DNA from: Alcaligenes endophyticus
GTDB taxonomy: Bacteria; Pseudomonadota; Gammaproteobacteria; Burkholderiales; Burkholderiaceae_B
Assembly (NCBI RefSeq): GCF_026344035.1
Contig: NZ_JAPKND010000001.1
Coordinates: 310,001-374,000, forward strand
Reading direction: 5' to 3'
DNA length: 64,000 nucleotides
Part shown: positions 17,604 to 26,637 of the stretch, piece by piece
How the letters are laid out: the number at the start of each line of letters is the position of its first letter
Numbering within the stretch: position 1 is the first letter of the stretch
Notes under the pieces: generated by a model
What the model saw: the letters and a program-made list of their open reading frames with translations, nothing else
Databases searched by the model: none
What the model was told of the DNA's origin: nothing
Position numbers and translations under genes: made by a program

Positions 17604-19781
17604 CTAGAAATCCAGCAGACCTAATGCCGGATCACTCACACCGTGCCGCCCTGTCTCGACACGTCCAGCAAAACGACGCAAATAGTTGTTGTCAGTACTG
17701 GAAGTGACACTGAAGTCGTACCAATAACCACTTTTATCCAGATCCCAACTTAAGGTTTGCATCTGACCCGCCTTGACGGACTCAGTCCAGGGCCCGTCTT
17801 CACGATAAAAATTGGCCTGCACTGTAAAGCCAGCATCCACTTGGCCACCGTTCATCAGTTCCACCGACACTTTACCGTTGGCAACGTCATAACAAACACG
17901 TATTTCTGGGCTAGCTTGCTGCGCACCCAATACGCTCACATTCCCTTTGAAGTGGCGATGAAAGCCATTTGGACCCAAGACCCATAAGTCATAGCGCCCC
18001 ATATTGTCTTTGACCACATTCCAAACATCTTCCAATGTTTTACCAGGTTCCACCATATAACGACGAGGCAAACGATCCAAATTAAACTTGTCGTACACAT
18101 GAAAGACCGCGGCTAACTTTCCTGTATTGGCGAAAATAAGTTGTACGCCTTTGGTAGGATCGCAGCGTGCACTGGTATGCAAGTGATACGCCAAGGCACG
18201 TGAAGGGCGACTTCCCAAGGCTTGCGCGGGTAGTTTAGGAATACTAGGCCGCGGCACCTGAGCCAAGAGTTCTTGCTCGCGGCGTATCGTATCCGCCTCG
18301 TCCCGCGTCTTGCGTCCTTCCAAGTAGGGTAACGGCTCATCATTGGGCGAGGCAAAGTTAAACGCCGAAGTTAAGTCACCACATACTGCACGACGGAAAG
18401 GGCTGATATTAGGTTCCTGAACCCCGAAGCGAGCCTCTATAAACCGTATCACTGAAGTGTGATCAAACACCTCGGAGTTCACCCATCCGCCTCGACTCCA
18501 AGGAGAAATGACATACATAGGCACACGAATTCCAGGACCATACACCTTACGGTCTTGAGCAGGTTGGTTAATCCCTGGCGGATTCGCATGCGTATAGTAT
18601 TCATAACTCATGCTTTGCGCATCTAAAGTAGTTTTACCCGCTAAGCTGCCGTCCGCTTGGTAGGAAGGCGCAGAGGGTGATGGAACATGGTCAAAAAAAC
18701 CATCATTTTCATCAAAGTTTACTAACAGTACGGTTTTACTCCACACCTCGGGGTTAGCCGTTAAAGCGTCCAACACCTCTTGGGTATACCACGCACCTTG
18801 TACGGGGCTTGAAGGCCCAGGATGCTCAGAATAGGTCGCGGGAGCAACTATCCATGTTACTTGTGGCAGCTCATTATTGATCACATCCTCACGGAGTTGA
18901 GCCAAGAAACCACCATCTGGCATGGTGTTCGCAATGCCCTTATATAAAGGATTACCCGCGTTATCATCCGGGTGATAGGCAGGGTTAGACGTACCGCCAC
19001 CTACGGGCTTTCCTGATTGTTCATTGGCACGCCGATACTGCTTAAACCCAGACAAAGAGTTGTTGGTGAAATTATCAGGCATATTCTGATACAACTTCCA
19101 AGTCACTCCTGCTTGCTCTAAGCGCTCAGGATAGGTCACCCAATCAAAACCTACGGCCGATGAGCCAATGCTATCCCAAACGTTATTGACCACTGCCTGG
19201 TTTGACCCGGTCGGGCCATTGGTACCCGTCCACATAAATAGACGGTTCGAATTGGTGCCGGTATGCATAGAGCAGTGGTAAGCATCACACAGGGTAAACG
19301 CATTAGCCATCGCAAATTGGAAGGGGATCTCTTCCTCACGGAAATAGCCCATGGAATGAGCACGCTTATGGCGCGCCCACTCAGTCATACGACCATGATC
19401 CCACGCTAACTGGCCATCCACCCAAGAGTGAGGGGTACCATTTACTCGCTGCGCATTCCCTTTGGCACTATCTAAATGATAAGGGGCGATCTCTTTGCCG
19501 TTCTCATCATGTTGCTCCCAAACACTACGTCCGTTGGGCGCAGGGATAGTGAAACGATCGCCGAATCCACGCACACCGCGCAAGGTACCAAAGTAATGGT
19601 CGAAAGAGCGGTTTTCTTGCATCAACACGACAATATGCTCAACGTCCTTAATGGTGCCTGTGCGGTTGTTGGCCGGAATCGCTAACGCCTTACGTATACT
19701 GGGGGGAAAAGCCGCCAGCGCCGTCGCAGCCATACTGCCGCCGGCCATACCACGAATAAAATTTCTTCTAGAGACTGTCAT
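17604..19781 (-). CDS. Phosphocholine-type phospholipase C, Tat-exported
   Basis: Secreted phospholipase C of the PlcH/PlcN (acid phosphatase-like) family, 725 residues, expected to cut phosphatidylcholine or sphingomyelin into phosphocholine and a lipid. A twin-arginine signal (SRRNFIRG) starts the protein. The phosphoesterase domain follows (about 45-470) with HIVVLMQENRSFDHYFG, containing the family's EN and DH active-site residues. Two C-terminal PLC repeats lie at about 510-600 and 615-705. In Pseudomonas the homologous enzymes cross the inner membrane by Tat and the outer membrane by T2SS. A complete T2SS operon lies directly beside this gene in the opposite direction. It is the last gene of a three-gene operon with two lipoproteins. 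Preferred lipid cannot be read from sequence. Confidence 0.92.
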   Translation of the reverse strand: MTVSRRNFIRGMAGGSMAATALAAFPPSIRKALAIPANNRTGTIKDVEHIVVLMQENRSFDHYFGTLRGVRGFGDRFTIPAPNGRSVWEQHDENGKEIAPYHLDSAKGNAQRVNGTPHSWVDGQLAWDHGRMTEWARHKRAHSMGYFREEEIPFQFAMANAFTLCDAYHCSMHTGTNSNRLFMWTGTNGPTGSNQAVVNNVWDSIGSSAVGFDWVTYPERLEQAGVTWKLYQNMPDNFTNNSLSGFKQYRRANEQSGKPVGGGTSNPAYHPDDNAGNPLYKGIANTMPDGGFLAQLREDVINNELPQVTWIVAPATYSEHPGPSSPVQGAWYTQEVLDALTANPEVWSKTVLLVNFDENDGFFDHVPSPSAPSYQADGSLAGKTTLDAQSMSYEYYTHANPPGINQPAQDRKVYGPGIRVPMYVISPWSRGGWVNSEVFDHTSVIRFIEARFGVQEPNISPFRRAVCGDLTSAFNFASPNDEPLPYLEGRKTRDEADTIRREQELLAQVPRPSIPKLPAQALGSRPSRALAYHLHTSARCDPTKGVQLIFANTGKLAAVFHVYDKFNLDRLPRRYMVEPGKTLEDVWNVVKDNMGRYDLWVLGPNGFHRHFKGNVSVLGAQQASPEIRVCYDVANGKVSVELMNGGQVDAGFTVQANFYREDGPWTESVKAGQMQTLSWDLDKSGYWYDFSVTSSTDNNYLRRFAGRVETGRHGVSDPALGLLDF

Positions 19782-19802
19782 AACTATCTACTCAAACTGA
19801 AA

Positions 19803-20009
19803 TTAAGGGGCGCAATGCAAATCTGCGGGTTTAGCGGTTTCAGGCTGTTCAGGCGTAGCACCAGGTTTGCTGTCTGAGCCACTAACACCTGTACTGCTGC
19901 CATCGCCACCGCATGCAGCGAGCACTAAGCAAAACAGTGCGGCAACGGCTGCTTGCCCCAGCAAGCGCCAGCGCAAAGAGGTGAAATGAGAAGTCATACC
20001 GAATTGCAT
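19803..20009 (-). CDS. Small lipoprotein of unknown function
   Basis: A 68-residue protein with a lipoprotein signal (hydrophobic core AAVAALFCLVLAAC, lipobox LAAC) and a short Gly/Ser/Pro-rich tail. It lies 8 bp after the LamG lipoprotein gene and about 20 bp before the phospholipase C gene, in one operon. AAGG lies upstream of the first ATG; a second ATG at 19997 is possible. Its place suggests an accessory or chaperone-like role for the phospholipase, as with the small partner genes of plcH, but no similarity to PlcR can be claimed. Confidence 0.6.
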   Translation of the reverse strand: MQFGMTSHFTSLRWRLLGQAAVAALFCLVLAACGGDGSSTGVSGSDSKPGATPEQPETAKPADLHCAP

Positions 20010-20017
20010 ATAAAACC

Positions 20018-22096
20018 TTAAGGAAGTAAGGAAGAAATAGGATGACGAGAGGCAAACAGGCTGCGCACCTCATCTACACTAAGCACACGATCCCAGATCG
20101 CCAGATCAGCAAAGCTGTTGACACCTGAATAGTTGTATCGGGAGGAGTATTCACCAGTGGTATCATCGCCAAACCCCATGAGTTGCTGACCGGAGCCGCC
20201 AATCGCTGCCACACGTGCCGGTGCCATGGCCATCTGTTTGGTTTGCATGCCCAATATTGGATCCATCGCATAGGCGTACAGACGACTATTCTTCTTATCT
20301 ACCGCGATCGCTACATAGACCCATTCGTCGGGAGTAGTGCCCATCCCACCGAGCTCATCACGACCACCACCACCGCCCGTGTTAAAGCGCAGTTCGCAAC
20401 CACCAAACAAGCCGATTGCCAAGCCATTGGTATTGCCGCTGTTGTAGTTTTTATTAGCGATGAGTGCGCTACCACTGCCTATGCACACACCATTACTTTT
20501 GAACCAGAAGCCAATCGTAAAGGCGTCTACATTTGGATTTAAAGTCACATCGGAGTTTGGCATGCTTAGCTTGTAGCCAGCTTTACCACCATGCTGATGC
20601 ACACCCATATCCAACACTAAGGCCTGCGTGCCATCCGCCTCCCTAAAAGGTAGCTGAGCCGGTTCACTTACCCAGGTCGCACCAGAGTGAGTCGTATTCC
20701 AGGCACTGAAATTAGAGACCTGTTTCACATCGTTAGCCTGCCCATTTTTAAATGGGTAATAGATGCGTAATCCATCTAGCACCGATGCGTACAAACTAGG
20801 TGGTGGTAGCACTTGCGCATTCACACTCGCGCGCCCTTGACCTACCCGCAACTCGTAACGCAAGGGAATGAGAGTGCCCTCAGGCCCTGCTGGCACATCT
20901 CGATCCAAATACTGGCGCACACTGCTATCCAACGTCGCTAGCAGATTTCCGTTACGATAAATTTGCACGGGATCTTGTCCTGCACTACCGGCTAACACTC
21001 TCCACTTAAGCGTGAGAGCATAGGTGTGTGGATCATAGTTAAATCTAAGCTGACTAAGCTGCACATCCTGACGTAAGTCATTGCCATTGAAGGCAAAGCT
21101 ATCGTTTGCGGGCACGTTCATGCCAGCTAGCACCGTAGGCGTTACATCAACAATCGTGGCGTAGTCTAAAGCTTTTAATGGGGGGACTGGCTGCTCGGGA
21201 ATCGCTGCGCCGTACTCAATATTGCTTAACAACCAGCCGGTTTTGTTGGGGGTAAACTGAGCTCCGGTAGCGGTGCCAAACTCATCGAGCCCATAACTGT
21301 TCACGAGCACTAATTGCCATTGCTCATCATCAGCCTGTTGCTGTCGAGCGCTCACTACGCTTAGCAACTCACTGATCTGCTGCACGCTACGTTGCACGGC
21401 TAGCTGGTACTGCGAGGATGCCAGGCCATGCTCGCGCGCCGCGTTGTCTGCTGCCGAGTACTGCGCCACAATGAAATCTGACCCGTCTAACAAAGCCTGT
21501 TCAGTGGCCCGTGTCACACACTCATCCGCCTGCTCACAAACAGTAAAATGGTCTATGAAACCAGCTTGATGCTCAGCAGTAAGCACCTGACTATAATCAG
21601 TTTTACTGACCGCTAAGCTACTTACTGTCTCGGTGTGTGCGCGCTTGAGCCACTGAAAAATACTGGGTACTTGCAGGGCACTCTGCTCGCTATAGGTAGA
21701 CAGCGCCACTCCATGCTCTGTTGCCCACGTACCTGTCAGTAGCGATGCCCAACTAGGCAGGGGCAGTGTCATTTGCTCACTGTCAGTGCCTTCATAGCCA
21801 CCACTGCGCAGCAGGCGCAATGAGCCCAGAGACTTCCACGCGGCCTGTTCCTGTTGCACTTTTTTAATCTGCTCGGGAGCCACTCCATCTAACTGCACCA
21901 ACAATGTCTTGTGGCCACCCAATGCTTTGAACTCATGTTGCGGTTCGGCTTTTTCGGGCTGAGCTTGCCCTGTTGTCGTACTGGAACCACTGCCACTGTC
22001 ACCGCCACAGGCGGCAAGCAAGGACACTAGTGCTGCGGCCAGGGCAAGTTGAGCGACGCGCCAACCGCACTTTTCCCCTCGATATATATATTCCAT
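20018..22096 (-). CDS. Lipoprotein with degenerate alkaline-phosphatase fold and LamG-like domain
   Basis: A 692-residue lipoprotein (lipobox LAAC, Cys30). The start ATG at 22096 gives a clean signal peptide; an upstream in-frame start would add 31 unlikely residues. Residues about 60-360 look like the nucleotide pyrophosphatase/phosphodiesterase branch of the alkaline phosphatase superfamily. They carry LLVQLDG (D70), a PLPSWASLLTG segment (S115 near the nucleophile position) and D217/H223. The usual DHG metal motif reads SYG (267-269), so catalysis is doubtful. A linker with fibronectin-like strands follows, then a C-terminal concanavalin/LamG-type domain (about 470-690, FTIGFWFKSNG, DEWVYVAIAVD). 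It is the first gene of the operon ending with phospholipase C. Role unknown; a surface-bound binding protein is possible. Confidence 0.7.
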   Translation of the reverse strand: MEYIYRGEKCGWRVAQLALAAALVSLLAACGGDSGSGSSTTTGQAQPEKAEPQHEFKALGGHKTLLVQLDGVAPEQIKKVQQEQAAWKSLGSLRLLRSGGYEGTDSEQMTLPLPSWASLLTGTWATEHGVALSTYSEQSALQVPSIFQWLKRAHTETVSSLAVSKTDYSQVLTAEHQAGFIDHFTVCEQADECVTRATEQALLDGSDFIVAQYSAADNAAREHGLASSQYQLAVQRSVQQISELLSVVSARQQQADDEQWQLVLVNSYGLDEFGTATGAQFTPNKTGWLLSNIEYGAAIPEQPVPPLKALDYATIVDVTPTVLAGMNVPANDSFAFNGNDLRQDVQLSQLRFNYDPHTYALTLKWRVLAGSAGQDPVQIYRNGNLLATLDSSVRQYLDRDVPAGPEGTLIPLRYELRVGQGRASVNAQVLPPPSLYASVLDGLRIYYPFKNGQANDVKQVSNFSAWNTTHSGATWVSEPAQLPFREADGTQALVLDMGVHQHGGKAGYKLSMPNSDVTLNPNVDAFTIGFWFKSNGVCIGSGSALIANKNYNSGNTNGLAIGLFGGCELRFNTGGGGGRDELGGMGTTPDEWVYVAIAVDKKNSRLYAYAMDPILGMQTKQMAMAPARVAAIGGSGQQLMGFGDDTTGEYSSRYNYSGVNSFADLAIWDRVLSVDEVRSLFASRHPISSLLP

Positions 22097-22268
22097 GATT
22101 GTGCTTCTATTGATGACGTTACAGTCAGTAGATGCAGATTTACCCGATCTACTCCTTGCTTGCATGACGACGCAGAGTGCGTCCGGCAAGAAACACTTTA
22201 AGTATCAATAGTGGAAGTGATAAGCCCATGACAAGAACACGATAATTTCTGATGGGCCTATCAAAAAT

Positions 22269-23135
22269 TTATACGCCCTTATTTGGTAGGCTTTGAACAA
22301 ATGCGTGCAACACCGCGGTATCCTTACGTTCTTTCAAGTAATACAGATACTCATACATGGGTTCGGCGTGGTCAGCTAAAGCAATTTGACACAAATTAGG
22401 TAGCGGCGGTATTTCCTGACTGGGCAATAAGGTACACCCCATACCCTGGACTAACGCCCAATGTATTGCCTCGCGGCTGCTCATTTCTGTCAGCGCGGGT
22501 AATGCCAGGCCAGCTTGGCTGAAAGCTTCAACCACCGCTTGTCTCGTCATAGAGCCGGGCTCACGAATCAAAAAAGCATGCGGCTGAATTTGCGCTAAGC
22601 GTAGGCGCGCAGCTTTTGCTAGAGGATGGTTAACATGGCAAACAAAATACAACTCATCGCGTGCCAGCACGGTACGCTCTAAAGCATCATCATCCACCAT
22701 AACAGACGAGGTACCGATCTCTAGTTCGTAGTGGCGGATCGCATTTAGAATGCGCTCTGAGTTACCTTGCCAATAATGCATCTGCACACTAGGGTAACGC
22801 TGTTTAAAAGCCTGTATGTGTCCCATAATGTAATAAGGCCCTGTGGCCCCTATGCGCAATTCCCCATCCAACAGGCGGGTGTAGTCGCGCAGCATAAACT
22901 CTATCTGTGTCGCCTCTTGCTGCAAATGCACTATACGCGGTAACAAGGCACGCCCTTCTGGGCTAATCACCAAGCCTTTTCCTTGACGATAGAACAATTC
23001 TATTTTGTACTCTTGTTCAATCTGCCGAATATAATTTGTAATGGTAGGTTGGCTTAAGGCTAAGCGCTGAGCGGCATAGGTAATGCTCCCGTGCTGTGCC
23101 ACTAGCAAGAAAGCTTTAAACGGCAAAGAAATCAT
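22269..23135 (-). CDS. LysR-family transcriptional regulator
   Basis: A 288-residue LysR regulator. The N-terminal winged helix-turn-helix (1-60) reads MISLPFKAFLLVAQHGSITY and then SQPTITNYIRQIE, and an effector-binding domain begins about residue 90 (GELRIGATGPYYI). The start at 23135 is chosen because the HTH begins there; an upstream extension of 50 residues has no family similarity. The sequence style resembles LysR proteins linked to aminoethylphosphonate use, but no phosphonate genes are nearby, so this is only a hint. It is divergent from the VOC-family gene and may control it. Confidence 0.85.
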   Translation of the reverse strand: MISLPFKAFLLVAQHGSITYAAQRLALSQPTITNYIRQIEQEYKIELFYRQGKGLVISPEGRALLPRIVHLQQEATQIEFMLRDYTRLLDGELRIGATGPYYIMGHIQAFKQRYPSVQMHYWQGNSERILNAIRHYELEIGTSSVMVDDDALERTVLARDELYFVCHVNHPLAKAARLRLAQIQPHAFLIREPGSMTRQAVVEAFSQAGLALPALTEMSSREAIHWALVQGMGCTLLPSQEIPPLPNLCQIALADHAEPMYEYLYYLKERKDTAVLHAFVQSLPNKGV

Positions 23136-23145
23136 AGCAATAGTA

Positions 23146-23160
23146 GCCACATAACGTGGC
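23146..23160. promoter_or_regulatory. Possible LysR operator
   Basis: GCCAC-ATAAC-GTGGC is a perfect 5+5 palindrome 10 bp before the LysR start codon. It lies in the divergent region shared with the VOC gene and is a candidate autoregulatory site. Inferred from position only. Confidence 0.3.
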
Positions 23161-23339
23161 AGAACCTGAAAAACACCTGCTACTCCAAGCAAAGATAGGT
23201 ACAAAGACTGCCCACAAGATAACAAAGACAGATGACAGCCATATGCACTCCCTAGACGCCTGCTCCCAAGTGTTTTACCCTGCACACTCTACTTGTCTAC
23301 CTCTTGATTCATTTTGCCTTGCTTATGTGCTCTACCTTC

Positions 23340-24077
23340 ATGCCTAGCTTAGCCACAGAACATATACGCTTTGATCATTTAGTGTTAATGCTACGAGATC
23401 AAATCGAATCCCTCTCTACCCTGTATGAGCAGGATCGTTTTCATCTCACCCCTTATGCCACCCACAACTTGGGCTCAATGAATCGTCTGATTACGTTGGA
23501 CAGTACGTATATAGAACTACTTGGCTGGCCCACAGGCACTGCCCCGCAACGCAAAGAAATTGCGCAACAGAGCCTAGGTCTAGATGCTTTAGTGCTACAA
23601 ACACACGATGCACAAGCCACTTATACACGCCTAAAAACTTTAGGTTTTGACGTCAATCCAGTGCAACGCTTAACTCGTCCTGTGCACGATCTGGCACACG
23701 ACCAACTTGTCGAGTTCGATACGGTACGCTTTGCCACTCAACCTATACCCGGCCTACGCATTTATTTCTGCCAGCATCTACGCCCAGAGCTTACTTGGCA
23801 TAGATCTGCCCAACAGCATGCTAATGGTGCCACCCACTTACACAGCATCGTATTAAAAGCAACTTGCCCCCAAACCACCGCTAAAAAGCTCAGCCAACTG
23901 TGCGGCCTAGCACATCAGCACGTGAATAATGAATGGCTATTACCGTTAGATAATTGCACACTCCACCTGCAAGCTAGCAGCAGTCTCGCTGCTGAGAAAC
24001 AGGCGGTAATTGATCACGCGGTATTAGGCTATGCCTCGCAACCCCTGCAACGCTTTAACACGCATTTATCGCCGTGA
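23340..24077 (+). CDS. VOC (glyoxalase-like) family protein
   Basis: A 245-residue protein of the vicinal oxygen chelate superfamily (Glyoxalase_3-like). It starts with IRFDHLVLMLRD, has a GSMNRLITLDSTYIELLGW segment typical of the family, and a second half with HLHSIVLKA. Such proteins are metal-dependent isomerases, dioxygenases or lyases, or simple binders; the substrate is unknown. The ATG at 23340 is chosen since the domain begins right after it; a TTG at 23304 and an ATG at 23325 are alternatives without a ribosome site. Its stop is 2 bp from the convergent GntR gene. It may belong with the TPP enzyme and Bug receptor beyond GntR. Confidence 0.72.
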   Translation: MPSLATEHIRFDHLVLMLRDQIESLSTLYEQDRFHLTPYATHNLGSMNRLITLDSTYIELLGWPTGTAPQRKEIAQQSLGLDALVLQTHDAQATYTRLKTLGFDVNPVQRLTRPVHDLAHDQLVEFDTVRFATQPIPGLRIYFCQHLRPELTWHRSAQQHANGATHLHSIVLKATCPQTTAKKLSQLCGLAHQHVNNEWLLPLDNCTLHLQASSSLAAEKQAVIDHAVLGYASQPLQRFNTHLSP

Positions 24078-24079
24078 CA

Positions 24080-24757
24080 TCACAGATAAATATGGGCTAG
24101 GCCTTTTGTCACTGCCGCTAAAATTTGTTCTTGACGCAGCGATATATGGCCGCCGATCAATGCCAACATTTTTTCAGCGTCACGACTTTTCAGCGCGTTT
24201 AAAAGCTCTTGATGCTGCTCTTGGGTAGACGCTCGTACCGTGATATCCATGGAAATCCAACGAATAAAACGTATCCGTTGACTGATCCACTGCATTAACT
24301 TGACGAGTTCAGCATTCCCCGACATTTCCGCCAAACGCAGATGGAAACCCTCGTCCAGCTTTACCAGCTCGGTCGCGGTGACCTCGTTGGGCACCGAACG
24401 GCTATGGTCGAGGTAGGCTTGTAACGCGGCAATCTGTGTATCAGTGGCTCGCAACACAGCTAGGTTACAGCAGTTTTTTTCTATGCCTAAACGTAGCTCA
24501 TACAAGTCATTGATTTCTTGTACATCTAGGCGGCGACGCACATACCCACGCCCAGCAGGTTCTAAAAAGCCTTCGTAAGCTAAGGCCATTAAGGCTTCGC
24601 GCACGGGGGTACGGCTGACCCCTAGCTGCTGGGCAAGCTCGGTTTCATTTAGTTTTTCACCTGGCTTGAACTCATAAAAAATCGCCATATCACGCAGCCG
24701 AGACAAAACGTCCTCCCCGCGCTGGCCCCGTGTCATAGAAATTGCTGAGTTTGTCAT
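24080..24757 (-). CDS. GntR-family regulator, FadR/FCD type
   Basis: A 225-residue repressor-like regulator. The N-terminal GntR winged helix (about 15-75) carries LNETELAQQLGVSRTPVREA, and the C-terminal all-helical FCD domain binds a small carboxylate, with the usual metal-binding His pattern (FHLRLAEMSGN, QEQHQELL, GGHI). ATG at 24757 is preferred to the GTG directly before it. It is divergent from the TPP enzyme and Bug receptor, and the shared region holds four phased AGTATACTT-like repeats, strong candidates for its operators. Confidence 0.9.
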   Translation of the reverse strand: MTNSAISMTRGQRGEDVLSRLRDMAIFYEFKPGEKLNETELAQQLGVSRTPVREALMALAYEGFLEPAGRGYVRRRLDVQEINDLYELRLGIEKNCCNLAVLRATDTQIAALQAYLDHSRSVPNEVTATELVKLDEGFHLRLAEMSGNAELVKLMQWISQRIRFIRWISMDITVRASTQEQHQELLNALKSRDAEKMLALIGGHISLRQEQILAAVTKGLAHIYL

Positions 24758-24814
24758 CACAATAAGAGTCTTATAGAGAAGGCTAAATTATCGCATGAAG
24801 CCTTGGTTTCCCCT

Positions 24815-24862
24815 AGTATGCTTTCCAGTATACTTAAAAGTATACTTAACCAAAGTATATCG
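24815..24862. promoter_or_regulatory. Tandem operator array upstream of the TPP-enzyme gene
   Basis: Four copies of an AGTATACTT-like motif: AGTATGCTT (24815), AGTATACTT (24827), AGTATACTT (24839) and AGTATATCG (24854). The first three are exactly 12 bp apart and the last 15 bp. The third copy sits in a perfect 10-bp palindrome, AAGTATACTT. This fits binding sites for the divergent GntR-FCD regulator. Confidence 0.65.
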
Positions 24863-24889
24863 TCTGATCTCATCTTACTGGAGACCTTT

Positions 24890-26584
24890 ATGTCCACAAT
24901 CAACGGCGCCGAAGCCTTTGTACGCATGCTGCAACTCAACGAAGTCAAGCATATTTTTGGCTTGTGCGGTGACACCAGCCTACCGTTCTACGACGCTATG
25001 GCTAGGCTCGATCACGGTATGGAGCATATTTTGACCCGCGATGAGCGCAGCGCTGGATATATGGCAGATGCCTACGCCCGCGTCACGGGCAAGGTAGGTG
25101 TGTGCGAAGGCCCCAGTGGTGGCGGTGCGACTTATTTATTACCCGCCTTGGTGGAGGCCAACGAGTCTTCAATTCCTGTACTAGGCATCACCTCTGACGT
25201 ATCGGTGGTATCACGGGGGAAGTACCCCTTAACCGAGTTAGATCAGCAGTCGCTATACCGTCCTTTAACAAAGTGGAATACCACCATTGACCTAGCCAGC
25301 CAGATTCCTGGTGCGGTACGTGCAGCATTTCGCGCCATGACCACAGGCAAGCCTGGCTCGGCTCATATCTGCCTGCCTTACGACGTACAAAAACATGCAG
25401 TAGAAGCAGCGGATTTGTGGGCGCAACCTGAGCATGCGCAATTCCCTGCTATGCGCTCTGCAGCGGCCCCTGCCGATATTGAGCGTGCAGCTGAAAAAAT
25501 GATTGCCGCTCGTGCTCCTATCATAATTTGCGGTGGCGGCGTCGTACTGTCCTCGGCCTGCGCTGAACTTGAAACCCTCGCTAATGCGTTAAATGCTCCA
25601 GTTTGCACCACCGTTAGTGGTAAGGGCTCGCTAGCCGATATGCACCCATTAAATGCGGGAGTGGTAGGATCAAATGGTGGCGTGTTAGCAACCCGCGAAG
25701 TCGTACAACAAGCAGATCTGATCTTTTTCATCGGCTGCCGTGCTGGCTCCACTACTACCGAGCACTGGCGTTTCCCTGACAGCAACAAAACCATTATTCA
25801 TTTGGATGCTGACCCAATGGTCGTGGGCACGAACTACTCCACGGATGTAGGGATGGTGGGCGATGCAAAAATCAGCCTACAAGCCCTTAATGACGCCGTT
25901 ACCGAACGCTTGAAATTTCGTCCTAGCGATGCTGTGAATGGCGCTAAAGTTGTGGCGCAGTCGCGCACCGCGAAGTGGGACGCTTTCAATATACTGGCGC
26001 AGTCGTTAGATACCCCTATCCGCCCTGAGCGCGTATTGGATAGCTTAAACCGTCATTTACCTGCCGATGCCGTGGTAGTGGCCGACCCAGGTACACCATG
26101 CCCCTACTTCTCGGCGTACTTTAACGCGCCACAAGCGGGACGTCATTTCATCACTAACCGAGCTCATGGCGCTTTAGGCTTCTCCATGTCGGCCGGCGTT
26201 GGAGCACAAATCGGACGCCCCAATGCTACCGTGGTCTCTGTGATGGGCGACGGTAGCTTTGGCTTTACCTGCGGTGAACTCGAAACTATTGTGCGCCACC
26301 AAATACCGCTGAAAATGATCGTGTTTTCGAACTCTAGCTACGGTTGGATTAAAGCCAGTCAAAAAGCAGGCTACGATGAGCGCTACTTCTCCGTTGATTT
26401 CAATCGCACTAACCATGTAAGAGTAGCAGAGGCGTTTGGTGTCAAAGGATTCCGAGTAGAAGACCCTAGCCAGTTAGATCAAGTCATACAAGCCGCACTA
26501 AAACACGACGGCCCTGCACTGATTGATATCATTTCTCAACCTCTCCAAGACAGCGCAGCACCCGTAAGTCAGTGGATGGGCTAA
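24890..26584 (+). CDS. Thiamine-diphosphate-dependent enzyme (acetolactate synthase-like)
   Basis: A 564-residue ThDP enzyme. It has the N-terminal pyrimidine-binding domain with catalytic Glu (DERSAGYMADAYAR, E52), a central domain (about 190-330) and a C-terminal ThDP domain with the GDG...N motif (453-482, GDGSFGFTCGELETIVRHQI and then FSNSS). The family includes acetolactate synthases, 2-oxo acid decarboxylases and carboligases; nothing visible fixes the substrate. The ATG at 24890 has a good ribosome site (GGAG). It is followed by a Bug receptor with a 53-bp gap and preceded by the GntR operator array, so it probably acts on an imported carboxylate. Confidence 0.85.
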   Translation: MSTINGAEAFVRMLQLNEVKHIFGLCGDTSLPFYDAMARLDHGMEHILTRDERSAGYMADAYARVTGKVGVCEGPSGGGATYLLPALVEANESSIPVLGITSDVSVVSRGKYPLTELDQQSLYRPLTKWNTTIDLASQIPGAVRAAFRAMTTGKPGSAHICLPYDVQKHAVEAADLWAQPEHAQFPAMRSAAAPADIERAAEKMIAARAPIIICGGGVVLSSACAELETLANALNAPVCTTVSGKGSLADMHPLNAGVVGSNGGVLATREVVQQADLIFFIGCRAGSTTTEHWRFPDSNKTIIHLDADPMVVGTNYSTDVGMVGDAKISLQALNDAVTERLKFRPSDAVNGAKVVAQSRTAKWDAFNILAQSLDTPIRPERVLDSLNRHLPADAVVVADPGTPCPYFSAYFNAPQAGRHFITNRAHGALGFSMSAGVGAQIGRPNATVVSVMGDGSFGFTCGELETIVRHQIPLKMIVFSNSSYGWIKASQKAGYDERYFSVDFNRTNHVRVAEAFGVKGFRVEDPSQLDQVIQAALKHDGPALIDIISQPLQDSAAPVSQWMG

Positions 26585-26637
26585 GTCTAGTACCAAACAT
26601 ACAATAAGAAGTCTTAACCAACAAAGGAGGAACCCCC

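Noticed and set aside
22097-22189. Upstream start for the LamG lipoprotein
   Set aside because: It would bury the lipoprotein signal behind 31 polar residues.
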